Source of the DNA: Cercis canadensis
Lineage: Eukaryota; Streptophyta; Magnoliopsida; Fabales; Fabaceae
Direction: 5' to 3'
Assembly (NCBI GenBank): GCA_003255065.1
Contig: QAOA01008609.1
Span: 1 to 64,000, forward strand
DNA: 64,000 nucleotides
The position numbers and the translations under genes are program-made. How positions within the stretch are numbered: position 1 is the stretch's first letter; every line of letters begins with the position of its first letter. Positions 11,912-23,722 of this stretch are shown here, in pieces. The notes beneath the pieces were generated by a model. It did no database searches. It was not told the DNA's origin and saw only the letters and a program-made list of their open reading frames with translations.

Positions 11912-14305
11912 CAACTTTGTACTAGACATTTTGTTTTAGTTGATTACAAGACATAGGGCCTTTGAAATTTGTAAACATATTAGATTCTAAAGGTAAAGAA
12001 TTCTCGTATCTAATTGTAAATTTTGACATAGATGTAAAGAAAAGGAAAAGCTGTTAAAAAATGAGGTGGTAAGGTCTCAGTGGAGCATGTTATTTATTTT
12101 CTTTGCATTTGATATGCAGCAAATATTAAGAAAAAAAAAACAATAATTTAGCTAAAATTTTCTTCACTGGTCGTTTGAGAGAGTCAGAGAATTATTCATG
12201 TTTTTGGGGTAAATGCTGAAGGGAATACCTCATCAGAAAGTTGTTAGCAAGTTTCCATTCTCATTCCATGGTTTTCATTCATTGTACCAAATAGGGCGTA
12301 AATTCTGCTTATTAGAAGTACAATTTGTGAAGGTATGCAAGTAATGAAACAAGTCACAAATTAATGTTACTCATATACTAGTAATTGTTTGATACAATGC
12401 ATATATGATAGTATTTAAATTTAATTAGACTCACCTAAATTTTAACTAGACTTACTTAAACTTTTTTGATATGATTAAAATAGTGTGAGATACTGTTATG
12501 AGTATAACATATGCTAGTCTGAAATAAACATTTCTCTTCAACTTTACCCACTTAACACCTTTTTCTAATGGCTCAAATTCAACTGGCCCCCCACAATGAT
12601 GGAGAATGCTTAGCTAGATTTGGTCGGAGTAACATTATTCATTAGTGAAATGATGTATACACATTAAGTAAGATAGTGTGTAAGGTTCGAGTTGTACAAA
12701 AAAGTTTAATAGGGTCCATTTAAATTTAAATGATGTCATGTGTACACATTGTGAAGTAGTGTAACTTTTGAACTGTCCAAAGCACAAGTACTGTCATGCA
12801 GCTACTGAACAAATTCTTCAAGCATTGACGGGTAAGTTTGTAGTAGTTTATTTTGATTACATTCTAATTTACAATGGCATTGATTGAAAGGGAATATGTA
12901 GAGCATTTGAGTGAGGTTCTACTGGTACTACACAGAAGAATGGATAGTACATCATTCTGAAAGAAGTGCAAGTTCATGATGGATTGGACAGTGTAAACTT
13001 CCTGGCTAGAAGGAATAAATGTAGATGATCACAAAGTTGAAGTTGATAGAAGAAATTGGCTAACATAAAAGACAGAAAAAGAAGTGTGCTGCTTTCATGC
13101 TTTCATGGCTGACATAAGGATAATGTGCTGAGAGAGTTGCTGATTTTGTATCAGTAAATTAAGTAGACCTTCTAGGGTTTAAAGAAATTACAAAAACTTC
13201 TATTATTATTTTGAAAATTCCACATACTTCTTTTGTAGTGTAACACAAAGACGAGGTATGTATAATTTATGAAATAAAAAAGTGTTTTTTTTTCTCAAGT
13301 TAAAATACAAAATCATGGAGTTCTATGTAACTTCTAAAACAAGAAGAGATGTCTATGGAATTATCTTAAGAGAGATTAGTGTAATGTACTCATTTTGTTT
13401 AATCATGTAAATACATTTATCCTCCAGCCATTTATATGATTTATGAACATGCGAAAATTTTGTTCTCTCTCTCCCTCCCTCCCTCTATCTATCTCTATCT
13501 CTCTCTCTCTTTACACAACTTGTTGTGAGTGTGTATGTAAGAGAAAAATTTTATGTATTTCGAAAATATATTCTTATAAACATAAAAATATTGAGAGATT
13601 TCGTGTAATTCTTATATTGTATCTATAATATTAAGTGAGTACTATGTTACTCCCATCTCAGTTGGATGAGTTTAGGAAGGATTCATCTAATAATTTTGGT
13701 GTCATTATAAAAATATCAAAAATTTGAGTCACTCAATATATACTAGAATATACAGTTTCTTATAAAATAAAATAAAAACACAAAAAATGTGCTAAAAAAT
13801 AATTTTTTTCAAATTTACTTTTTCATATATTTTTTTATATTATAACTCAATTTTTTAAAATATTCATAAAAATACTAAAATGACATCGTAACTCCATTAA
13901 ATCTCAACTAAAATCTCACCTAAAGAGAATAACAGTAATATGATCCCTTCTTACATAGTAGCATAACCCTCCCTCACCTTTATTTATGAGAGTACAAAAA
14001 GAATTTCTCGTTATATTAAGAAAGGGGGAGGAGGGTAATGGTTGAGATTCTTTCCATTCAAAAAGCACAAAGAAAAGCATGCACGTGAAGCCCAAGCTGT
14101 CAGCCAATTTTCACCACAAGAAGAACAAAACGTAACATCACATTACAGAACTAGGTACATAAAAATGCCCACCATATATACCCCATCCTCATCAATAATT
14201 GCTCTCGTTTTTCCTATTTGCAGAACACTTTAGCTTACTGACCCTGCAAAATCGCTGAAGAAAGAGAGTGAAAGAGAATTGTCATATTTCAGCCACTTCT
14301 TTTCT
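11912..14305. other. Intergenic, 3' flank of the 5651 gene
   Basis: No exon-like sequence was seen on either strand. The stretch is AT-rich and includes a pyrimidine microsatellite (CT/CCCT/CTAT units) at about 13468-13512. The 3'UTR of the plus-strand gene should lie in the first few hundred bases. Confidence 0.5.
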
Positions 14306-17300
14306 TTAGCAACCACTAAAATGAGTAAAAAAGATATTCTTTCTTTGTCTTTCCTTCTCTCTCTGCCTTTTCTTCCTCATCCATGAAAAGCACCCACCTT
14401 GCCTGAAAAGCTGCTCGTCTTTCTTCATGCATTCCTTTGCCCTTTCCGTTTCTTTTGTCTCCTCTATTTCTTTATCTTTCACTCCCACCTGCAAATTTGT
14501 ACTCTCATCACATCAATGTCATGCTTGGAATAATGTGCTTCTTAGGAAACGTTGATCCACATCAATTCTCTCTCATCTTTTATGGAAATACGTTTATCAA
14601 TGATTTGATATAATTGAAAATGGAGGGTACTTGTGTGGAATTTCATCCATACAAAAGAAATTTAAATTAACATGCTACTAAACATATAAATGAAAAATAG
14701 TGTGAGATATAAGTAGTGTATAAATAATATTATTCAATATATCAAGGGGCCCAAAGTTTCATCCTAGTTGGTATATAGTGGATCTGAATGTGGGTGGAGG
14801 TTATAAATTGGATTCTTGTGGTACTGCTACTAAGGCAATAGTGTAGTGATCCCGAGTTCCTCTCCTAACGGAGAGTAGCAAAGATCGAATCCTTCTATCC
14901 CTACAAAATAAGTAGTGGTGATCGTACCTCTTAAATATACTCACATAAAAGAAAATCTTGATTTTAAGTTCATTACCATTCATAGCCGTTTTGTTCTCTG
15001 TGTTTGCTAAGCTACCCTTCAAAAGTGGGATGATAATACACTCATCTAAATCTCGAAAAGAAATTAAGTAAGTCCAATCGAATTCAAATCTGCCACACAA
15101 TATGGTTTTTAGAATGTTTTATATAAAGTTTGTTTATGTACAATCATTCAATAACCCTTTAAGATTTTTCATGAAACTGTGTTAGAGATCAAACTTATTC
15201 TTGAGCGTTGTCCTATAAAGTGGTTGTAGAATTACATTCTTACTGCCCATTTTTCTAATTAAATTTATTTGTAACACAAAATAATGCTTAATTTATACTT
15301 TGTCTATACTTTAAGTCTAACAAACTTTAGTATAAAGAAGCGTGTTAGGGATAAATCTTATACTTAGATATGGTAATTGGTTCTCTGACACCATGGACCC
15401 AAAAAATGAAACAAAGAAAGAGAACAGAAGAAAAAACCTTTCATGGTCCCCCTCGTTGCTATTGATACATGTAAACATTTGCCACCTCTTTTTTTACAAT
15501 ATTACTTATATATGACTGACACCTAGTAAACAATCTGAATGTACCACACAGCACTCACATGCCAAATTCTTATGAAGTGAGTATTATATTTTATTACTTC
15601 CGTTACGATTCTGATTCAAACACAAAATTCACAACTCTTAAAGATGATTTTGGTATCACTCAACTATAGACTATTTGATATGAAGTGAGCATTCCATATA
15701 TGCTATAATGCAGAAGAAATGTGCAGCATTATACTACTGTTCAGTCTTTATCCCTGAAACTCAAGACAAGTTCATACATTCCAAATGAAGTAATGGTAAC
15801 ATGGCAGTGAATAGGTATTCCATCAAGTATCCCTTAATGATGAAAATGATGTACTTGGATTTCAGAATCTCTCGTGGCTTTACAAGAGACAAGGGGAAGA
15901 GCGAAGTTGAAAAAAGAACAACACATTTATGTTTATATCATTCAAGAAGGAGAAGTAGGGTGAATTGAAGAGATGTTTTTGGAATTACTCATCAATTTGT
16001 GTTGCAACTTTGGAGAAAATTAATTTTATTATTGGGTTTTGGGCATCTGAGGTAACTATCTCTTGACCAGAGAATTGTTTACAAAACCCATAGACAAGGG
16101 CAACTGTATGTGCAGAAATCAGCTACTTGGCATGAAGGGACCAAAACTAGAGATCATCAGGGGCATGTGCACATAAAACATAGAGGGACCAATAGAGTAT
16201 GTTAGTGCCCCACTTTGGAAGGGTACAATCTAATTATATGCCTCTAGATTTGATTCTCATATCTTGGGAATCCCACCCAAGACTTATGAATGAGAACGAA
16301 ACAAATGAATTTTAGGTATATCCAAAAACTTTATCTGCTCAATTAATAAGTAGTTTGTTTCTTCACAAACAGATGCATCATCAATGTCTTACTAGTTTTC
16401 TCTTCCATTAATGGCATTTATATAGCTTAAAGTATCTCTTTCATAAAATGGTGGAGGTCAGGCTTAAAAATCAGAAAAACTCAATGAAAATTTGTGTACT
16501 TTTTTTTTTTTTCATGTTTGCAAAAAAAAAAACAACTACAACAACAATCAAAAAAAAAGGAAACCTAAACCTAAATTATTTTGGTATTAATTAGAATATA
16601 TATATATATATATATATATATAAGATTCCCGCAAACTCACTTTTTTAAAAAGAAAAGAAAAGAAAAAAAATCTAGAACTTACCTCTTCCTCAGATTTTGT
16701 TTTTGTATTTGAACTAGGTGAGTCTCCATCTCTCTTTATTGATCTCTCTTTGATGGGTGGAGTTGAAGCAGGGCTAAGACTGCTTGAACTAAGATAAGGT
16801 GGTGTACTTTGAGTACCCACATCTCTAGTGAACCCCTCCTTTTTCTTCTCTGTGTAAAAGACAGTAAAATTGTGAAGTAAACTTAAACTTTCCCTGCAAG
16901 TGAAAGGAATCACAGAAGGAAAAAACAATGGCTAAGTGTATGAACCTGGAATTGGAGATTGAAGATTGAAATCTTCTTGTGTGAATGCTGATGATAGCTT
17001 TGTTTGAGAATATCTTGAAGAATAAACAAGAGGAGCAGACATGGTAATTCTATTTGTCAAGTTTCTAAACGATCTTCCACTTAGAGTTTTTGTAGATAGA
17101 CACTCCACTGGTACTTCCCCTGAAACTGGATTGCATATATATTTCTCTGCTTCATTCCATTTTGAATTTAAAGCAAACCCATCTGGAGATGAGCATTCCC
17201 AACTATTATACCCTGATCTTGCTTGCAATGCTGCACCATAGAGAGAGCGCCATTCAATTTTGTTCAGAAAAAAAAATGACCAAATATTTTTTCATATCCA

Positions 17301-17704
17301 CTGTCTTAATTTCCAATGTGGTCCTATTTTTCTTACCTTTAAGAGCAGTAGTGAAGGAATAGGTTGATGGGTCAATTTCATCTGCAAGAAAATTAGCAAA
17401 ATTTTTGAGGGAAACAAAGCTTGAAAAACAAGAAAAAAACGAGCTTGTTCAATTAGTGAAATGGGAAAAGTAGGTACCTACCTTTTAAAGTGTATCCAGG
17501 AGAAGAAGCAGTACTAGAAATAGTTATGTTTGATCTAAAAGACCTCGTGTCTTCTCTAATACTTCTGATATAAGATGCTGAATACCTTCTGGAATGCGTG
17601 TTTTCGCGGCTGATTCGTGCTCTTATTTCCCATTCTCTCAAATTGAACTCAGGCTCATCTCTTCTCCTGGAACTATAAGAAGAAGATTCCATGGTGGAAG
17701 CCAT
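14306..17704 (-). CDS. Uncharacterised plant protein with DVGT..STPP motif (five exons)
   Basis: Minus-strand exons are 17704-17482, 17381-17337, 17230-16946, 16849-16683 and 14488-14306. Phases agree throughout (1,1,1,0) and the total is 300 aa. The ATG at 17704 is preferred because the short upstream extension has no ATG. The protein is Ser/Arg/Thr-rich at the N-terminus. It has a central segment with the core WNEAEKYICNP and then SAPLVYSSRYSQ, then TRDVGTQSTPPYL at about 192-204, and ends in a highly charged 60-residue tail with GGCFSWMRKK and a final Cys. DVGT-TP motifs followed by Ser/Pro-rich sequence occur in the N-terminal regions of remorin-related and other plant-specific proteins, but I find no remorin C-terminal domain. 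The last exon is joined across a 2.2-kb intron on phase and splice-site grounds only and is the least certain part (about 0.5). Confidence 0.65.
16598..16622. repeat. (TA)n microsatellite
   Basis: A simple AT dinucleotide run in the last intron of the minus-strand gene. Similar runs lie at about 20583-20608, 35434-35451 and 46205-46230. Confidence 0.9.
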
Positions 17705-17889
17705 GAATGAGTAGCAATTAACCAAAGTTTGAAGTGTTGTGCTGAAAGCACAGGTTTAAAAAGTGGGTTTAGGCAGAGGCGTGAATAAAAGAGAGGCCTC
17801 AAAGGCTGAGGCTATAGGTGGAATAATGTGGCGCGTTTATTTTAAAAACAGAACTAGGCATGCCTGATACCTCTATTCTCTAAGGAGGT

Positions 17890-18362
17890 GTCTGTCTCTT
17901 AAAAATCTTGGTCTTTCACTTTTGAATCTCCTAGGTGTAAACGGCATCTTTCTATATTGTTTCTACTTTTTTTTTTTTTGGGAGAGTTCATTAAATTCAT
18001 TGGACTGGCCCCAGTTAACTGTTGTATTTCCTCCCACTCTAAACAGCTAGGCAAGATTTTGATCTCACAAGTGTATCATGGGAAACTAGATGGACATTTC
18101 ATTTTAGGAAAATCATTCTTTAAGTTTNGTCTCTTAAAAATCTTGGTCTTTCACTTTTGAATCTCCTAGGTGTAAACGGCATCTTTCTATATTGTTTCTA
18201 CTTTTTTTTTTTTTGGGAGAGTTCATTAAATTCATTGGACTGGCCCCAGTTAACTGTTGTATTTCCTCCCACTCTAAACAGCTAGGCAAGATTTTGATCT
18301 TAAAAGTGTATCATGGGAAACTAGATGGACATTTCATTTTAGGAAAATCATTCTTTAAGTTT
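17890..18362. repeat. Tandem duplication of about 235 bp split by a single N (18128)
   Basis: The sequence ending at 18127 is repeated from 18129 to about 18362 with very few differences, including the same poly-T run. The single N between them marks a contig join, so the duplication is probably artificial. Confidence 0.85.
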
Positions 18363-18485
18363 AGAATCAAGGAGAAAAGACACTTAAGTGCTAAATAAAT
18401 TGCAGTTCTAAGTAGATGCCTGCCACATAGGATGAAATGACTAAAATATCCCTCAACACTATGTGGTTATCATGTTTAAATATAA

Positions 18486-18854
18486 GAGTAAAACCTTTTT
18501 TTAGTCATTGGAAAAAGCAGCCACTGACAAATTCGTCCTCCAAAAATTTTCGGTGATAAATTAGTCCTTAAATTATTATTTCATTGACAAATTAGTCCTC
18601 CAGTAGGCAAGATTAGTGAAAAGAAAATGAGGACTTGAAATGAGAAAATAAAGGCTTAAACATAGCTAGGCAAGATCAATGAAAGAAATTTAAGAAAGGG
18701 GTTTACAGGAGTTTATAACTTTTCTCATTAAAGTACCAGAGGACTAATTTGTCAAACATAATAATAATTCAAGGACCAATTTGTCACCGAAAATTTTTGG
18801 AGGACGAATTTGTCAGTAGCTACATTTTTCAAGGACTAAAAAAATGTTTTACTC
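18486..18854. mobile_element. Mutator-like MITE, copy 2
   Basis: This 369-bp relative of the 3424 element starts GAGTAAAAC and ends TTTTACTC. A perfect 9-bp target duplication, TAAATATAA, flanks it at 18477-18485 and 18855-18863. It differs from the 3.4-kb copy by about 110 extra bases in the middle (about 18605-18720), which do not follow the inverted-repeat pattern and may be a nested insertion or captured sequence. Confidence 0.85.
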
Positions 18855-18863
18855 TAAATATAA

Positions 18864-21800
18864 ACAGAATAACCACATAGTACCAAGGGATATTTTAATT
18901 ATTTTTTCTCATGTGGCAAGCACTTAATTGGAACTCCAATTTTTCTTAGCACTTAAGTATCTTTTCTCTTTAGTTTTAGAATTTAGGAATAATTTTTCCT
19001 TTTATTTATGAGAAGTAAGCGCATAAAAATTTGAGTCATATAAAAAAGTTATAAGTTTACAATGGTTGAGTTAAACCCAAATGCTATTATATGTAAAGAA
19101 TGTAAGCCAATGTGATAGTAATTAAAAGATAAATAGCATTACTCTCTCTTTACCATTACTCTGTTGAGTAATCCTATTTAAGGGGAGAAAAATTTGCCAG
19201 AATTCAAGGTGATTGTTGGATTAAATGAAGTGATCCAGACTACATATTTATCCAAGGGTGTTATAAGTTCACATCATTCTGGTACCAATTATAGCTACAA
19301 AATTCTGCTGCCAAGCATTTTCTAATTCATAAAGTAGGATGAAAGTGGGTGAATTTGTGGTTATATACCACCAACAATGTAAGTTGGTTGATATAAATTT
19401 GTGAGGCAAGTTCTATTGAAATTTTGTGGCAAATGCAATTAAACAACACTCGTAAATTATATAATGCATCATTTCTTATTTCATACTGATCACACGTCTT
19501 AATGTGCAGCCATCCTAATGTTCAAGAAGTTTGAAATCAATGTTATCAAATGTTCATTTATTATAAAAGATAAATGCATAAAAGAGTGCCAGAAAGGGAA
19601 GAGAAGAGAAGAAAAATTGCGGAGACTTAACGCTTGAAAGTAAATGTCATAGTTCTTATGACTAAAAGAGGTGTCGCTAGACTGATGATGGTAAAGAGTG
19701 TCACAAACATCATCATTTCTCCAAGGGAGTGCAGCCAGCTAGATTGATAAGAAGATAGCTGAGTGCAATAATAATGTTATTCCAATGTACTATTATGAGT
19801 TTTAATTACACAAGTACATTGCTTTTAATTCAAGTTCCCAATGTTACAGGTTCAGTTAAAAATCTGCAGAAATTCGTTATCTGGATAGCATGAATCAATA
19901 TAACTGGCCAAGTGAATCCATCAGACATGACCACACAATTAAGGGGTCACTATTTTGTTATAGCATTTCTGGTAATTGCCCACAGAGAGATGTTGACATT
20001 GATGAGTTACCCTTCTTGTAGTTTTTCTCAAAAAAGAATTAACCAGCAAATATAGCAATACACTCAATTTCTACCACTTATTCAAATTGATGGTACACCA
20101 ACCCAAACTTAGTGATTTCTGTTTTATAAGCTTTCAACTCATGCTACACAGTTTCAGGAAAACTGGTCCTTTGATCTGCAAGCATATGCAGGTGGATACA
20201 TCTGAAAATACTGACCAAGTGTCTAGAAAGCTTTAAAATAATAGAGACCCTTGATTATCTTTCTGTACTTGGAAATTTGAAGATCCAAATTATGAATTGG
20301 AGAACTGGTTTAAGAAGTAACTTGACAAGATTATGCATGTGATTTTTATAATTCTTAATACTGTATGATAAAATAGAGAATCCTATGCTTGGCTTTGTAA
20401 CCTAATGGTCATGTACTATGTCTTAAGGCGTGGGAACTTTCAACTTATGAGTTTGATCTTGAGTGTAATTAACAAAGTGTCCCTTATCCCAATACGGTGT
20501 AGGAAAGAAAATTATAGTGGTGCAATTTCAAGTTAATGACTACAATGCCTTATAATAAAGAAATTACTCACTATAAAAAATAAATATATATATATATATA
20601 TATATATAAGACTAAAACTTCAAAATCAGCTAAGATATCTTTATGGAATAACCAAAATAATTATCAATATCATTTTAATCTTTGAAAGATGCTATAAAAA
20701 TCTCTTAGATTCTTGAAAATTTAAAAAGTCAATCAAAATAATATTTTTCAAGGACTCCAAGTGATAATAAAAAAGAATTATTTTGACCGACTTTTAAAAC
20801 TTTTAAGAACTCAAGTAATAAAAAAATATCTTTCAAGAATTTAAATATTTTTTATTGTATATTTTCAAGATTAAAATGACGTTTTATTTTAAAGAAAATA
20901 AAGACAAGAGAGAATAATTTTGAATTTGAAAATGAAAAAATGGAAGTTTCCCTCTTTTGAATTTTCCAAATTTGAATTACTTTTATTTATCTTGACATGT
21001 GGTGAAAGCCCAATGGGTGTGCAACCATCTGATTATTACTCTAGTTCACTCTGAGGATATGGTTTCTCAAGATAAGATAAACAATTACACACAATATCAG
21101 TTTGTATTGTTGAGTTGTTTTCAGTGTGGGCTGGAAGGGAGATGATAAGAGTGGATGGCAGAGAGAGAATAGTGGGAAGAGTGTGAGACTGTGAGTCTGT
21201 GAGTGAGAATGTCTTTGTGGCTGTGCATGTGCATGCCACGTTGCCTGTGAAAATGAATGAGGTTGGGACCCACCCTGGACCTCATCATAGCCGTCAGTTT
21301 TGTCTGATGTGTATGTAAGGTAAGTATCAAGAAAATGAGGTTGCTTTGAGTTGCCAGCACTGGGTCCCATTCACTTCATTTAATTTATAAAGTTCTTTTT
21401 TTTTTTTTTCCGTTTTCTGCTTTCCTGGGAAAATATCTTGTATCCCCCACTTCCTACTACCCATTGGCTTGTCTTATATTATCTTGTAATTCACTGAATT
21501 TGAAACCGAAGTTTACAGCTAACTGCTAAGTAAGATAACTGCCACTCCATGGTTGAGAATTAAGTTATGCTTGTCCTGTACTTCACTCTGACTCCAAAAA
21601 TTGTACCTTAGAACTGAGTGTTTAATAACAGCGAAGATGTAGTAGTAGAGAAAGAAACGAAAGTTGGCAGTACACTACTGCAAACATTAGCAGATCTAGC
21701 CATCTATGTTCATTTTTAATCTCAGTCCTACCCTCCATTCTTTCCTACTGTCCACTTCACCCCAAGGTTATGGTTTTTGCATAACTGCAATTACACTTTT

Positions 21801-22215
21801 TCTAAGTCTGAAATAACAGCATCTAAATTTAACTAAACTCACCCGAAATCCACTTAAATTTTCTCTTTAAGCTCAAATGATGTATAGATGTCATTTCCCT
21901 TATCATCCATCATCCAGCAATCCCTTTGAGCAGACTCGGAGTTCAACCAAAGACAAAAACGTTTAAATAAGACCAAGCTCAAGTTCTGTTAAAAGGGGGG
22001 CAATCCGTATGCATCTTTCCTCTCTTATCACTCTTCTCCCTCCTTATCTCCCCACTCTTCTTAATTGCAGTTACACAATTATGACTGATACTTGCCTCAG
22101 CCAAAGAGTTAATACAGTCTTCAGATGCTGTCTAAGTGTAAGCACACAATGATCATAATCAACAATTTACTGAACAGGGTTTCACAGTCAATTAACATAT
22201 AACAATTGCATCAAT
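18864..22215. other. Intergenic, no gene recognised
   Basis: AT-rich sequence with short open frames only. About 21040-21370 is less AT-rich and has a 79-109 residue minus-strand open frame, but the peptide is low-complexity and has no splice partners, so I do not call it. A poly-T run lies near 21397. Confidence 0.45.
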
Positions 22216-22239
22216 ATACCATGCAGATAAGATACAAAC

Positions 22240-22245
22240 TTTATT
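22240..22245 (-). terminator. Polyadenylation signal AATAAA
   Basis: Minus-strand AATAAA, about 1.5 kb past the stop codon at 23723 and within the last probable untranslated exon. It is the best-placed signal for the 3' end of that transcript. Confidence 0.4.
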
Positions 22246-22852
22246 AGATATCTTTTACAATACAACCAGGGACAGAAAGATAATCAGGAAATTGCAATTT
22301 CATACAAGACACTAAAGCAACCCAGCTAACCTGAGATGCTGACTTTTCTGTAAAAAACTAGCTTAGTTCTATGGTGGATAACCAAGATTTGAGCCAACCT
22401 CCAAATAGAGGACCACAAAACAGGTTAACTCACAGCCAACGTAAAATTCGAGGCATGTAGTCCTATTCCTGCAGGATATCCTAACAGGCGCAGGATAGTT
22501 GGCTTTGAGATGTTGAAAGATTCTGAGATCCAGAATTCAGAACTCCACAGGTATTTAACTGGTCCCACGATCCTGCCAATCTAAAACAAAAAGGAAAAAG
22601 CATTAGTTGGACCCATGGTATATGAGCAAAACCACACAAGTTTGCATGAACTTAAGTCGTATAAATATTTTCCTTTTTTTTTTTCTTTTTTTTGGTTACA
22701 AAGGAGCATAATGCGCTTGGAAAGGGAAGGGAAGCACGTGGCAGGAGTACAACCCTTGACATCAAGCACCCTGATTCCTATGCCCAAGGGAGGTGCCATC
22801 AGACCCACATGTCATTGGCTTTTTCTTTTTTTATCCCAACTAAAAGAACCAT

Positions 22853-23276
22853 CCACTCAATTTATCTAGTTAAAAACTTAAGTTTGAACCATACTTAAAA
22901 CTTTACAATGAAAGTGAGAACAAAATTTAAGGTTCTACTTTTCCGGCACTGTACAAATTGTAAGCATGTCACACTATATCATTTTAACTTTAACAGTCAA
23001 TATCATTACAAGTCTGAAGTCACTAGTAACCACACAAACACACCCCAAAAATGGAAAACAAAAAAAAAAAAAAAANCCACTCAATTTATCTAGTTAAAAA
23101 CTTAAGTTTGAACCATACTTAAAACTTTACAATGAAAGTGAGACCAAAATTTAAGGTTCTACTTTTCCGGCACTGTACAAATTGTAAGCATGTCACACTA
23201 TATCATTTTAACTTTAACAGTCAAGATCATTACAAGTCTGAAGTCACTAGTAACCACACAAACACACCCCAAAAAN
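22853..23276. repeat. Duplication of about 200 bp around two single N (23076, 23276)
   Basis: The segment that begins CCACTCAATTTATC at about 22854 recurs directly after the N at 23076 and runs to the A-rich end before the N at 23276. Both joins fall at poly-A runs, where short-read assemblies often break. The copies differ at very few bases. Confidence 0.8.
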
Positions 23277-23722
23277 AAAAAAAAAAAAAAAAATGAGGTC
23301 CCAGCTATGTGAAAAATTTACATACCTTGAACAGCTCTGGTATCTTGAGGATGCACTATCACGCAAGGCAACAAGAGCTCCTGACTCAATAAATTAGTGA
23401 CAATCAACCAAGTTAATAAAAATAAATAAAAAAGAATCCAAGATGATAAGTAAAATTCAAGGCAATATGAATAATATTTTGATAATTTTTTATCATTTTT
23501 GAACAGAAATTGAATTTTATCAGGGTTTAAAATAACTTACTATGTAAGATACCATTTATCCCCAGAACTCATATAAGTAGGCATTATATTGCCAAAGAGC
23601 CAGGAATAGTGATTTCCTGCAAAAGGACCTTGCATCAAAACTTTGTTTCAGATAAGAATTACAGGCAACAGATTTTGAGGTTACTGCTTACCACTGAAAA
23701 AGATAAAAATGTTTGAGCCGCT

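Larger units (their letters stand above)
22216..23692 (-). other. Probable spliced 3'UTR of the 31074-23723 gene
   Basis: After the stop at 23723 the last coding exon runs to a good donor (GTAAGC) at 23691-23690. Exon-like blocks bounded by GT-AG then follow at 23616-23553, 23380-23326 and 22580 to about 22215. A minus-strand AATAAA lies at 22245-22240. No long open frame spans these blocks. They are best read as untranslated exons, which would place three introns after the stop codon. Confidence 0.45.

Noticed and set aside
14824-14912. Possible tRNA-derived SINE (A-box- and B-box-like motifs)
   Set aside because: GATCGAATCC resembles a B box and AAGGCAATAGTG weakly resembles an A box, but there is no second copy, target duplication or tail to confirm it.
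14801-15100. 99-residue minus-strand open frame
   Set aside because: No motif, AT-rich context, and it falls in the long last intron of the 17704-14306 gene.
21041-21370. 79-109 residue minus-strand open frames
   Set aside because: Low-complexity His/Ser/Leu-rich products in overlapping frames with no splice partners or recognisable motif.
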